Assembly (NCBI GenBank): GCA_036939755.1
Contig: JALLAZ010000548.1
Location: 1-14,228, forward strand
Reading direction: 5' to 3'
Origin: Stephanodiscus triporus
Lineage: Eukaryota; Bacillariophyta; Thalassiosirophyceae; Thalassiosirales; Thalassiosiraceae
Length of the DNA: 14,228 bases
The position numbers and the translations under genes were made by a program. Below the pieces are notes generated by a model. The model did no database searches. It worked only from the letters and a program-made list of their open reading frames with translations, and was not told the DNA's origin. Shown here piece by piece: positions 1-8,587 of the stretch. How positions within the stretch are numbered: position 1 is the stretch's first letter; each line of letters starts with the position of its first letter.

Positions 1-252
1 GTCAGATGAAGGCCCATCCAGTGATTGGGGAGCACATTACTGCTGTTGTTGTCATTTGGGATGGGAAGGGAGGGGGGACGGCGGTGTGCGGTCGGCGGGC
101 GGTGTGGTGCCGCCAGAAGATTGGATGGGGGCGGCCGGCTCTGGGGGCTGAAATAATTCCCTCCCTCTCTCGCCAGTCAAAAACAAATACGTCCACAAAG
201 CCACAACGGCTCTCTCGCCCCCCGCCGCCCCCACGATGCACGTAGTAGCTCC
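1..252 (+). promoter_or_regulatory. 5' flank of the heparanase-like gene
   Basis: This stretch precedes the first gene. It is G-rich in the first half and pyrimidine-rich from about 158. A CT-rich tract ending in CAG near 176 could be the acceptor of a 5' UTR intron, but no matching donor is obvious. No TATA box is clear. Short open frames here look like chance. Confidence 0.35.
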
Positions 253-346
253 ATGTTGTCATCAGTCGCGACGTCGCGTAGTAACAGTACTAGAGTTCGA
301 TGCGCCGCCCTCCTCTCGGTCGCGTCATCGTTCGTCCTCCTCCTGA
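236..346 (+). promoter_or_regulatory. Upstream ORF overlapping the heparanase-like start
   Basis: An ATG at 236 lies 17 bases before the chosen start at 253 and is in a different frame. It opens a 36-codon reading frame that ends at a TGA at 344-346, inside the main coding region. If the transcript begins upstream of 236, scanning ribosomes would meet this ATG first, which would lower translation of the main protein. Whether it lies in the mRNA cannot be seen from the sequence. Confidence 0.35.
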
Positions 347-2184
347 CCGTCGCGCAACTGAGGGAGTTGGCCCGCCTCCATCGTCGACCATCGTCGCCGT
401 CGTCGCGCGACGAGCGCGACGACGGTCCCGGTTCCTGGGAGGGGAGGGGCAACTCGTCGTCGTCGACGTCGACGTCGTCCGTCGTCGCCGGGCCGGCGCG
501 TGGTCTGGCGACCGTCCCCGAGGAGGAGGAGGGCGACGCCCACGCCCGACGTCGTCGACATCATTACATGGAGCTGTCCATGTCGAAGTCGGACGCCCGA
601 TGCCTCGGAATCGTCGAGCCGGAGTACGTCTCGTCGACCCTCGACTTCTGGCCCATCGGAACGGAGGCGTGGGGGAACGCGTCGGTCATCAACGCCGACC
701 TGCGCGATCCGTCCCTGAGGGCCGCCCTGGGGGGACTGCGACCGTCCTTCCTACGCGTGGGCGGATCGCAGGCGGACGAAATCGTGTACCGCATGGGGGA
801 CGACGACGACGACGACGACGACGAGGGCGACGTCGCGAACGAATGCCGACGTCGACCGCAGAAATGCCTCACGGGGAAACGGTGGGACGACGTCATGGAC
901 TTCGCGCGCGACGCGGGCGCGCGCGTCGTGCTGACGATCGCGTACGTCCGGCGCACGCGCGTCGACGGCGACGACGGCGGCGGCGGCGACAACGACGCGA
1001 GGGACTGGGACCCGACGAACGCCCGCGAGCTGCTGGAACGCACGCGATCGAACGCCGATCACGCGAGGGCGGGGACTGTTTACGGGTTCGAGCTCGGGAA
1101 CGAGCTGCGGCACAAGGGCAAGATTAAGAACGTGACGAGGATCGTCGAGGCATACCGGGAATTGGGACGCATGGTCGACGAGATCTGGGGTCGGCCGAAC
1201 GTTACGGGTGGTGGCGGGGGGGGGGATCGTCCGCCGAGGCCTAAAATACTCGGACCCGCGTCCACGGGGGGAGGCGAGACGTCGTTCCTAGTTTCAGAGA
1301 TCGGGCCGTACATCGACGTCGCGACCTACCACAAATATCACGGCGGGGGGAAGGATCCCGACATGCACGCGTACGCGCGTAGCACGTCGTTCTACAACCA
1401 TCCGGCGAAGTTGTCGGGGCCGGGGGAAGCCGTCGAGCGATACGTCGGACGACGAGCGTCAGAAGACAACGTCGACGACGGGGAAAGGGCGGCCTCCAGG
1501 CTATGGGTCGGCGAGGGGGCGATGGCGTACAACAGCGGCCTGCCCGGCGTGAGCGACTCGTTCCGAGGCTCCCTTTGGTTCGCCAATCTCCTCGGCGCCA
1601 TGGCAAAGACCAAGCCGTTGCCGCACGGCGTGTACTGTAGGCAGTCCCTCCTGGGGGGGCACTACGAGCTGGTGTCGCACGAGTCGATGGTGCCGAATCC
1701 AGATTACTGGGTTGCGTACCTGTGGAAGAATCTGGTGGGACTGAAGGCGGTGGGGCCTATAATTTCCCCGGGTCGGAAGGATTCCGTGGAGTTGTCGTCC
1801 CGGATCACGTTCGGGTGCTGCGAGAGGCCGGGGAAGGACACCGTACTCATTCATTCGTTTTGCGCCAAATCCGACGATGACGGGGACGTGGTATTCGTCG
1901 TCATCAACATATCGGAGTCGAGGGGGATCAACCTGAATATTACAATGGGCGGGAACAGGACGGTATATCGGCTCCAACCGAACGCGGGGGAGGGGATGCG
2001 ATCCCAACGGGTCCTGCTCAACGGTCGGCCTATGTCGATCGGGAGCGACGCCAGTCTTCCCGCCGTGCACGAACTCGGAGTCACGCTTGCGCGAAGCGAT
2101 CTGACGCACGTGCCTCCCATTTCGATAGCTTTCGTCGTCGTCCACGGGGCAAACGTCGAAGAATGCCTGCCATCGGCCAGATAA
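253..2184 (+). CDS. Heparanase-like glycoside hydrolase family 79 protein
   Basis: Predicted endo-beta-glucuronidase of family GH79, the heparanase family, cleaving a glucuronic-acid-containing polysaccharide in the secretory path or outside the cell; the real substrate is unknown. Residues 14-36 form a hydrophobic signal anchor after a short basic N-terminus, followed by a Ser/Arg/Asp-rich low-complexity stretch. The (beta/alpha)8 domain includes FLRVGGSQ at 166-173. The acid/base glutamate is E284 in LGNEL, matching GNEP of heparanase. The nucleophile is E421 in WVGEG, matching WLGE. VATYHKYH at 356-363 matches the VTWHHYY strand. The C-terminal beta domain ends in VVHGANVEEC, close to the human end. 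Eight GAC codons give an Asp run at 183-190, an insertion relative to animal enzymes. The gene is uninterrupted. The start at 253 is the first ATG of this frame that includes the anchor. Family assignment is strong; substrate is inference. Confidence 0.85.
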   Translation: MLSSVATSRSNSTRVRCAALLSVASSFVLLLTVAQLRELARLHRRPSSPSSRDERDDGPGSWEGRGNSSSSTSTSSVVAGPARGLATVPEEEEGDAHARRRRHHYMELSMSKSDARCLGIVEPEYVSSTLDFWPIGTEAWGNASVINADLRDPSLRAALGGLRPSFLRVGGSQADEIVYRMGDDDDDDDDEGDVANECRRRPQKCLTGKRWDDVMDFARDAGARVVLTIAYVRRTRVDGDDGGGGDNDARDWDPTNARELLERTRSNADHARAGTVYGFELGNELRHKGKIKNVTRIVEAYRELGRMVDEIWGRPNVTGGGGGGDRPPRPKILGPASTGGGETSFLVSEIGPYIDVATYHKYHGGGKDPDMHAYARSTSFYNHPAKLSGPGEAVERYVGRRASEDNVDDGERAASRLWVGEGAMAYNSGLPGVSDSFRGSLWFANLLGAMAKTKPLPHGVYCRQSLLGGHYELVSHESMVPNPDYWVAYLWKNLVGLKAVGPIISPGRKDSVELSSRITFGCCERPGKDTVLIHSFCAKSDDDGDVVFVVINISESRGINLNITMGGNRTVYRLQPNAGEGMRSQRVLLNGRPMSIGSDASLPAVHELGVTLARSDLTHVPPISIAFVVVHGANVEECLPSAR

Positions 2185-2240
2185 ACGTCAAGCTATACGA
2201 CGCAAAAAACTGGTGTAAATGTCACGAAGGCTACTTCGGT
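2163..2240 (+). other. Possible EGF-like fragment past the heparanase-like stop
   Basis: Overlapping the last codons of the hydrolase in another frame, a short open stretch translates to a peptide ending WCKCHEGYFG, which fits the C-x-C-x-x-G-Y core of an EGF-like module. The remaining cysteines are not present nearby in this frame. No splice pair I tried joins it in frame to the hydrolase or to the open frame at 2219-2479. It may be chance, a lost C-terminal module or a frameshifted tail. Confidence 0.2.
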
Positions 2241-2537
2241 ACTCTCCTTTTATTGCGGTTTCATCTCCCGAGAGCGTTTCGTTCATCTCATCTTCGGACC
2301 TCCGCAACCCCCAGTACGGCTGGGACACACACAACGTCTCCTTCGGCTACGGCTACATCGCTTTGGCGGCGGCCGTTATAAACGCAAGGGCGGACGGCAG
2401 CGTCAGGGATCAGCGATGCATGCATGGTGTGGAAAGGTGGATGATGGATAATTGTGGATGCCATTTGGACATGAAATAGGTGCAACAAAGCAATACACAC
2501 GCAATATTTTCCCCCAACATACTGAAATAGTTTAAGT
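2185..2537. other. Intergenic region between convergent genes
   Basis: The heparanase-like gene and the fucosyltransferase-like gene converge here, so this stretch should hold both 3' UTRs. One frame is open from 2219 to 2479 on the plus strand (86 codons), with no family I recognise. Base composition becomes AT-rich after about 2450, which marks the downstream gene's 3' end. Confidence 0.4.
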
Positions 2538-4609
2538 CTATTGTTTTTTCTGATCCGAACCTCCTCTATGAAGTTCTTCTATGCCTTTGTCAATATCTCG
2601 CCAACTTATGGGGAACTCACGCATGTAAATTGGTTTCTTCACTGGCATGTATTGTCTCATTTGATTTACCCTGTCGTCCTGTACACAAAAATCAAACAAT
2701 GGGAATGACATGTGAAATGAATCAAGTTTAGCCAAACAAAAATATGTTGGGTGGGCATGATTGATGAAAAAAAAAGCGAATTCTCTCACGGGATAGAAAT
2801 AGTAAGATTCCATAGTCCCGTCTTGATATCCATCCAACTTATGCTTTGCTATGAAATATCCTCTCATCCTATTCACGTACCCAGACAAGGTGCTAAAAAA
2901 AGTGCCAAAGAAAACCCTCCCCTTCGACGCGACCAATTGGTCCAACATCCCGTAGTAGTTCTCGTTGATACCATTGAGTACATGCTTAAAGTCGTCAAGG
3001 AATACGATGTCATAGTGCTCCTTGAACGGATCGAAGAATGATTTGTCCCGCTCGTCCGTCGCGATGTAAATTAACCCCCCCGCTTCCAACTTATCCTTGC
3101 TCCTTTTCACGAGCTCATTGGCTTCCAATCTTGTCTTTTTATACTGAAAATCTGGATCGGTGCATCAGACATGAGATCGTGAATTTCGTCGGTGCCGGAA
3201 ATAAATATCCAGTAATGAGCCTTTAAACTCACCCCCTCGGCGAACATGCATGCTGTCGAACAGCTTATCCTTGTTTTTCGACCTTTCCCTCACGGCCTCG
3301 ACGACCCTTGCAGCGGCGCACCTTTCCAGTGGAGATGAGTGGATTCATTCATTAATGAAATCCTTGCACATATAAGGTTAGGGCTACTCACATTATCTCG
3401 TCGATGTACCTCAAATGATCCCTGACGAATCTCTTGCTCCACAGATCGGCCCTCCAATCGGCAAAGAACACGAACGCGTAGAAGTGGGTCAGGAGCCTGG
3501 TGGTCTTCTCCGCCGGGAAGTACAGGACGGGAGCACGCTGCAACCTCTCGTCGTATATGCACAGCTCGTCCCTATCAGCAAGCATCTCCCTCATGCGTTC
3601 GCTCACGGATGCGTCCACCGGCACGGGCTTGCCGACGAATTCCTCCACACTCGAACGATTCTTCGACATCACGTACTCGTGCGCATGTCGCAAGTCGGCG
3701 ATCGCATCTTCCCCTTTTCCTCCAGGGAAGGCCGCAGCGCACCTGATCGGACTCCAATGCGGATTGACGCCGACTTTTTGAAGGTAACTTTTGACGTTGG
3801 CCGCGGTGTGCTGGACCCCCTCGTCCCATACCACCGGTGCGCCAGTATCGATGTTCATCAACTTCCCGGTCTTGCCCAACCGATGGAGGAATTCCTCCGA
3901 GGATATGACCTTGAACCCCTCGTGCTCCACCGCTATGCTGTTTAAGTGAAAGAAGTCGCCGAAGCCGAACTCGGATTTATGTTCCTCGCTCGAGTGCTTA
4001 TTCAACAAGTAGAACCGCTGCTCTGGCCTGAACGCGGACGGTCGACATTTAGCATAATCTACGCACAAGTTGAACGTTGACAACTCGAGAGACTCATCCA
4101 TGTTGGACGGCAATAACTCACGGCAACACCAACGTCCTACCCATGGCGTGCGACATGACCAACGCCGTCTCCATGGCCATTCGTATGTTGTTCCACCCCC
4201 CGTGATCCGGCTCGAACGTAAGGTACCTCTCCTCGTCGTCTTCCATGAACGGACTCTTGTAACCGGCGTCGGAGGGGATGTCAGACCAGAAGGCCATTTC
4301 GGCCTCGGCATACGCATCATCGGGCCCGCCGTACTCCTCCATGCATCGCAGTCCCGCCAATTTGTGCTGTTCCTTGCCTACTACCGCCGACGGGGGGGAT
4401 CGAGACTCGGCCGGAGCCCCCTCCTCCCGACTAGTCGTCAAACGCTCTTGGAACTGCCGAAGCGACTTATCATGAACGTGCTCATCGTGGAATAGGTGAT
4501 GAAAGTTTATGTTGATTATGGCGACTACGAACGACAGCAGGGAGAAGATAAGGTATAGGCGGTTGGTACTTCCTTGGCCCGACTTCTTCTTCGCGTCATT
4601 GCCGGCCAT
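2538..4609 (-). CDS. O-fucosyltransferase-like type II membrane protein, four exons
   Basis: Predicted GDP-fucose-dependent glycosyltransferase of the protein O-fucosyltransferase superfamily, likely in the Golgi or ER. Exons on the minus strand are 4609-4122, 4027-3392, 3321-3233 and 3151-2538. They total 1827 bases and give 608 residues in one frame. Residues 18-36 are a membrane anchor after a lysine-rich cytoplasmic tail. HGGWNNIR lies at 136-143 and GRTLVLPPEQR spans the first splice junction. HVRRGD at 400-405 spans the third and resembles the HxR sugar-nucleotide-binding motif. IYIATDE at 432-438 and FGTFFSTLSGY at 486-496 match the usual C-terminal O-fucosyltransferase motifs. The start ATG is in a good context, with an A at -3 and a G at +4. 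The acceptor, and even the fucose specificity, are inferred from family resemblance. Each splice site was chosen because it restores a conserved motif. Confidence 0.8.
3152..3232 (-). other. Intron 3 of the O-fucosyltransferase-like gene
   Basis: This intron is 81 bases long, with donor GTGAGT and acceptor ATCCAG. Splicing is in phase 1 and rebuilds the aspartate of HVRRGD. A second AG seven bases downstream (TTTTCAG) would give an immediate stop and lose DFQ, so the first AG is preferred. Confidence 0.8.
3322..3391 (-). other. Intron 2 of the O-fucosyltransferase-like gene
   Basis: This intron is 70 bases long, with donor GTGAGT and acceptor GAAAG. Splicing is in phase 2, rebuilds an ATG codon (Met375) and leads into CAAARVVEAVRERS. 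Unspliced reading would stop immediately at TGA. Confidence 0.8.
4028..4121 (-). other. Intron 1 of the O-fucosyltransferase-like gene
   Basis: This intron is 94 bases long, with donor GTGAGT and acceptor TTCAG. Splicing is in phase 2 and joins GRTLVLP to PEQRFYLL. A TGCTAAAT element near the middle of the intron is a good branch-point candidate. Read through, the exon would stop at TGA across the donor. Confidence 0.85.
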
Positions 4610-4762
4610 GTTTTTGTTGTTGTGTGTGTTGCATCATCTCTCTAGTACCATATTATGGTATCTACTATGTACGATATGGCGTAAATACCATATCATATCG
4701 TACCATACTACAATAATTTTTGATAGGTACGATACATCCGCCCCCTTTTTTGTGTCTGATTT
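4610..4762 (-). promoter_or_regulatory. Upstream region of the O-fucosyltransferase-like gene with palindromes
   Basis: The sequence just before the start at 4609 is AT-rich and full of variants of TACCATA and TACGATA. TACCATA at 4646-4652 pairs with TATGGTA at 4654-4660. TACGATATG at 4670-4678 pairs with CATATCGTA at 4694-4702. They could be binding sites for a dimeric regulator, a 5' UTR hairpin, or remains of a short mobile element. No direct evidence separates these. Confidence 0.45.
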
Positions 4763-5356
4763 TCTCCGTCCGACGCCCGCTAAAAATCAAGGGAGCCTCC
4801 ATCATATAAATCCAATGAGTTCAATTCTATCATAGCTCCAGGCTCCTCGCCAGGATATTTGTTGGCATGCAAAAAACATTCAATACCTTGTTTCATGGTT
4901 TCTTCATGGTTTAGGGAATCAACTTGCCTGTCAATGTCAATCTTGACCGCTACCTATTACTTTTTTGCTTATGGATCAGTTTAAGATAGGTAAAACTGAG
5001 GCAAAATGGTTTGATCCTCCCCGATGCCCCCATGGCCTCCATGGTCACCTAAGGTTGAGCACAGGTAGATATTTTTGAAGCACTTCATCTATCACTTTCC
5101 TGTCATTGACACAAAAGTATAGGCACTCTTGCCTTTGTGAAAATTGATACTATTTCCACATCAAACCATCATAGACTCTTTCATTACACAGGAGGCTTTT
5201 CAGCCGGTAAAGCATTCTCTGTTTTGTGTAATGATTATATTACTTAAAAGAAACATATTTCTGTAGCCAGAAGAGAATTTTTCCCTCATCCCATTTGTAA
5301 CTTGTTATTCAATGTGCAAGCAAATCATCAGGCATCTATTTATAGAAAAGAGATAC
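4763..5356. other. AT-rich intergenic region, no gene seen
   Basis: The strand has stops in all frames and I see no tRNA-like or conserved coding pattern. It lies between the 5' end of the fucosyltransferase-like gene and the 3' end of the gene ending at 5357, so it should hold a promoter and a 3' UTR. I could not identify specific elements. Confidence 0.5.
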
Positions 5357-7831
5357 TCATTGTATCCATTTTTCTCCCTCTTCCCATGACAACTTCCCCA
5401 GATCAGTTGGTTCCTGCAATAGTGTCATGCGCTCCTTCGTTGTGGCCAGCATTCGAAGTGTGAATACCTCATGCACTGAAAGTTTTCGTGATGAGACTTC
5501 CCCATCGTCAATGTCACCATTTGTGACTATGTCGTTGGTTTCACTGATGCCTTCACTGTTACCGTATACGTTCGATTCGGAAGACACTCTTATCATGGAC
5601 AACACGGATGCAGCAAGAAGTTCACTACATTCCGTGCCATCATCAGCGGTAGTTGCAGTGCCAATGACGGCAGTGGCACCGCCACCTCCACGGGCAACAG
5701 CCGCCATCCCCTTGACAGCTATGCTTTCTGACTCATCATGATGACCAACTTTCTCATTTGTATTATTGATTGCAGTAAACGTCATCTCTTCTATGTTGCT
5801 TGTATTTGATGTTGTAGCAGAAGTGCTGTTGTAGTTATCACTAATATCAGCAATGATATTACTGCTCGTCCAGGATGTGCTTTTCCAGAAAAATGCCCCC
5901 CCTTTTCTTTTACTCCGCCTCTTCTCTCCCTCCTCGGTAGATAGATAACTATACCGCAACAATTCGCGGATGTCATCATCAAACATCTTCTCGATCGCCT
6001 GCAGATCAGCCTGTATCTGCAATTTGCGTCTACGATGTCGTTCCTGGATGAGCAGTTTGCGTCTTCGTTTTCGATGTCGTCTTTTACGCGACTCTTCAAA
6101 GATAACATCCTCTGGAGGACTACTGGCCGTAAGACTACAACTACCCCCATCACCCTGCTGTTTGATATTATCCTCGACGGCAAGTCTTTTGAGGAACAAC
6201 CTGTCGATGGCATCGTTCGTAGCTACGCTCCGCTCGAGTATACGCAGGCATATTCTTGCAGTCAATTCCTCGTCGTCTAAATCCTCTGTCGCATCCAGCC
6301 TCTCCACAGTGGCTGGAGTGGCATGATCAACAGAACTTTCTGGCATCTCTATCATAGCCTCTTTCAACACCTGATCCTCGTACTTATTCCAAACCTGTTC
6401 CCAAGTCATTCCCGTACTCTTCCACTTTCCGTATTTCTTCCAGCTGCGATAACCGTCGTAGAGCATGGAGCCGATGCGCGCTGGAAGCATCGAGCGTTCT
6501 CGTGCGTACTGCTTTGCAGCAAGACGCGCCCGAAATGCTAGTGGGGCTAACTCCTTCAATTCTTGTTGAAGGTAGGTGATGCTATCGATATCATCCATGT
6601 ATACAGCATCGTCACCGTTGATTGAATCGTTCCTGGCCACAAGGGACCCTTCTCGCTGCCACAGTCTTTGATGCCAGCGACGACTTTTCCTCTTGTGGTC
6701 ATTATTATTACTACCGCTGCTCTCTTCTTCTTCCTCATCGCAGCTCATAAGACCGTCCTTCAGCACCCTCAATTCCAACAATGCACGTGGCAGCAATGTG
6801 TGATACAGCTTCCTCGTGTTTGATGCGTCGAAATCTCCCCATATACGATTCTTGTTGGCGCCGAACGACTTGCGAAGTGTGGACACGGAGGTGTATTTTG
6901 CAGCCCAAACGGCCTTGCGCCGCTCGTACTCTAGACGGCTTATTGAGCTTGAAGTTGTTGAGGACGACGAATCGTTTGATTGATTTCTTATTCGTCGTCG
7001 AGGCGATGACAGGGGCTTCAGCTGCCTGTGCCGCCGCTTACCGCTGCTGCTTTTATCATCGAATAGCAATCGCGAACTGTCAGAAACTCGACGCATTCGC
7101 GCCGAACGCTTCTGTCGGTTTAAAGCGTTCGTCGTGGCGGCCTCACATGCTGTTTGGTTACAACTCCAACCACCAATAATGGTTGCCGCCGATGAATTTT
7201 TATCATCATCTACCCTCCCCTCGCAATCATCAACGTCACCACCACAGTATTGATCATAATACGAACTGTATGTGGCATATCTCAGGCAACCCCTCAGTCG
7301 ATCGCCATCATCACCGGCATTACCGAACCAACCGCTTGATATTCGCTGATGTCTATTGTTGCTGCTGATGCTACGTCTCGTCATGGACCCCATCAGCGGC
7401 TGTTGTTGCAGTTGTTGTTGTCTCGACAAATAATTCCGTCCCAATCTAGAATTGGGTGGCGGGACCGACGCCGCAGCAGCCGCGACGAGGGTGGACGATG
7501 ATACTAATAGAGGAGACGAAAAAGACACAGCTAATCGATGATGCCATCGCTGATGATGCTGCCTTCGTTGCCGTCGCTGGTGTTGCTGCGAACAGTAGCC
7601 GACTGCCACTCCAACTGAAGAGGAGGCGGATGCCACGGAGGTCGCCAGCAATATCATGACAACCATGGATGCGGCGGAGATGGATGATGTTGGGCCAGTG
7701 GTTGCAGCAGTAGAAGCAGCATACGCATTAGTAGGGTATCCTCCTTTATCCCATTCTTCTCTGTCGTCTTCGTGGCGAGAGCGGCGGCGTTGCGGCAATG
7801 TGCTCACCCGATGGTGTCTTTCGAATCCCAT
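5357..7831 (-). CDS. Uncharacterised 824-residue protein with conserved core
   Basis: I cannot assign a function. The single open frame starts at an ATG preceded by AATAAA, a favourable context. Residues 56-72 (MVVMILLATSVASASSS) are hydrophobic and could be a membrane segment, or a signal peptide if translation begins at Met56; a plastid or secretory destination is possible. Low-complexity Gln/His/Arg and Ser-rich stretches fill 80-300. The likely folded core has two blocks: 298-360, around ERRKAVWAAKYTSVSTLRKS and KLYHTLLPRALLELR, and 420-492, around LAPLAFRARLAAKQYARERS and DGYRSWKKYGKWKSTGMTWE. The core resembles, from memory, an uncharacterised diatom family. Residues 580-604 are an Arg/Lys-rich helix, possibly nuclear or nucleic-acid binding. 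The C-terminus is acidic and Ser/Thr-rich, ending in a predicted helix. Codon use is visibly less GC-rich than in the flanking genes. Confidence 0.7.
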   Translation of the reverse strand: MGFERHHRVSTLPQRRRSRHEDDREEWDKGGYPTNAYAASTAATTGPTSSISAASMVVMILLATSVASASSSVGVAVGYCSQQHQRRQRRQHHQRWHHRLAVSFSSPLLVSSSTLVAAAAASVPPPNSRLGRNYLSRQQQLQQQPLMGSMTRRSISSNNRHQRISSGWFGNAGDDGDRLRGCLRYATYSSYYDQYCGGDVDDCEGRVDDDKNSSAATIIGGWSCNQTACEAATTNALNRQKRSARMRRVSDSSRLLFDDKSSSGKRRHRQLKPLSSPRRRIRNQSNDSSSSTTSSSISRLEYERRKAVWAAKYTSVSTLRKSFGANKNRIWGDFDASNTRKLYHTLLPRALLELRVLKDGLMSCDEEEEESSGSNNNDHKRKSRRWHQRLWQREGSLVARNDSINGDDAVYMDDIDSITYLQQELKELAPLAFRARLAAKQYARERSMLPARIGSMLYDGYRSWKKYGKWKSTGMTWEQVWNKYEDQVLKEAMIEMPESSVDHATPATVERLDATEDLDDEELTARICLRILERSVATNDAIDRLFLKRLAVEDNIKQQGDGGSCSLTASSPPEDVIFEESRKRRHRKRRRKLLIQERHRRRKLQIQADLQAIEKMFDDDIRELLRYSYLSTEEGEKRRSKRKGGAFFWKSTSWTSSNIIADISDNYNSTSATTSNTSNIEEMTFTAINNTNEKVGHHDESESIAVKGMAAVARGGGGATAVIGTATTADDGTECSELLAASVLSMIRVSSESNVYGNSEGISETNDIVTNGDIDDGEVSSRKLSVHEVFTLRMLATTKERMTLLQEPTDLGKLSWEEGEKWIQ

Positions 7832-8163
7832 TTTATTTCAGTTTCAGGGATTGTTTTAGATCCCTCCAAACCTCCCTCAATATCCCCTTTGGTACTGCGA
7901 ACCCGAGATGTGATTCTGTAGATATTCGTTGATCAAAATAATGACGTAAACGAAAAAAAACATATTACAAATCCCATAATAATATGAACCATACTTTGCA
8001 GTGCTTTGCAGCACCATAATTGTTCATCCCACGCAGCTATCTTCGCAATCAAGCTAAAATATGTCTCTGCATCAATTGCAGTAAAGGAGCAGCTGTGGCC
8101 TGGAATTGACAGGTGGTGGCACTAAAAAAAACAAAGGAGCCTTGTGCCTTCCTCCAACAAACA

Positions 8164-8184
8164 TACTCTAAAATAATTAGAGTA
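8164..8184. repeat. Inverted repeat, 8-base arms
   Basis: TACTCTAA at 8164-8171 is the exact reverse complement of TTAGAGTA at 8177-8184, with a 5-base loop. It is short and AT-rich, so chance is possible, but it is the first of a run of such structures. Confidence 0.5.
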
Positions 8185-8282
8185 CTACTTTACCTACTCT
8201 ACGATACCTATGCTGGAGGCTTCAGGTGCTCAGGAAAAGAAGGTCGCTGTCAGACAAAGAGTGATGCACCAGAGTCTCGTTT

Positions 8283-8303
8283 CTGTGTTGAAAAAAAACA
8301 CAG
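8283..8303. repeat. Inverted repeat with poly-A loop
   Basis: CTGTGTT at 8283-8289 pairs with AACACAG at 8297-8303 across a loop of G followed by six A. Confidence 0.5.
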
Positions 8304-8322
8304 CTGGAAGACACTGGATTGG

Positions 8323-8369
8323 GCGCCAAAAAGGGGGGAATATACAGGGCGGCCCCGCTTTTTTGGCGC
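8323..8369. repeat. Strong GC-rich hairpin
   Basis: GCGCCAAAAA at 8323-8332 is the exact reverse complement of TTTTTGGCGC at 8360-8369. Inside it, a G run (8333-8338) faces CCCC (8353-8356) and can extend the stem past a small bulge. This is the most stable-looking hairpin in the region and could be the tip of a small mobile element. Confidence 0.6.
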
Positions 8370-8405
8370 GACCACTCACTTTCTTGTGTAATCGCCGATT
8401 TAACC

Positions 8406-8427
8406 CTACATACTGGTACGTATGTAG
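8406..8427. repeat. Inverted repeat, 8-base arms
   Basis: CTACATAC at 8406-8413 pairs perfectly with GTATGTAG at 8420-8427, separated by TGGTAC, itself close to self-complementary. Confidence 0.6.
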
Positions 8428-8468
8428 CGCCCTTTTACTAGTTTCCCTCCGATAGATGAAAATGGGGC

Positions 8469-8587
8469 CAGACAGACGATCACACAATTGTGTAATCGAT
8501 TACACAAAAGTGTAAATTACACAAAAATAGTGTAAGAAATACAAGCCACGACTGATGCACCGCGTACACTATTTTACACGCTGTCTG
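8469..8587. repeat. Nested palindrome cluster built on GTGTAA
   Basis: Outer arms CAGACAG (8469-8475) and CTGTCTG (8581-8587) are complementary, as are inner arms AAAATAGTGTA (8524-8534) and TACACTATTTT (8565-8575). The left half also holds a perfect 20-base palindrome at 8488-8507, centred on ATCGAT; a 12-base palindrome at 8482-8493; and GTGTAAATTACAC at 8510-8522. The overall shape is a 119-base imperfect inverted repeat. It could be a miniature mobile element or an array of operator sites for the divergent genes. Confidence 0.6.

Noticed and set aside
300..1127. 275-codon plus-strand frame inside the hydrolase gene
   Set aside because: Arg-rich shadow of a GC-rich coding region, no motif, while the main frame has the full GH79 pattern.
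1501..2145. 214-codon minus-strand frame opposite the hydrolase
   Set aside because: Antisense shadow of CG-rich codons; no recognisable domain.
3415..3945. 176-codon plus-strand frame
   Set aside because: Lies opposite exon 2 of the fucosyltransferase-like gene, whose splicing and motifs are well supported.
4509..4835. 108-codon plus-strand frame
   Set aside because: Runs from antisense of a coding exon into AT-rich promoter sequence, with no conserved pattern.
8113..8391. 92-codon plus-strand frame in the intergenic region
   Set aside because: Crosses three hairpins and has no conserved-looking sequence; probably not translated.
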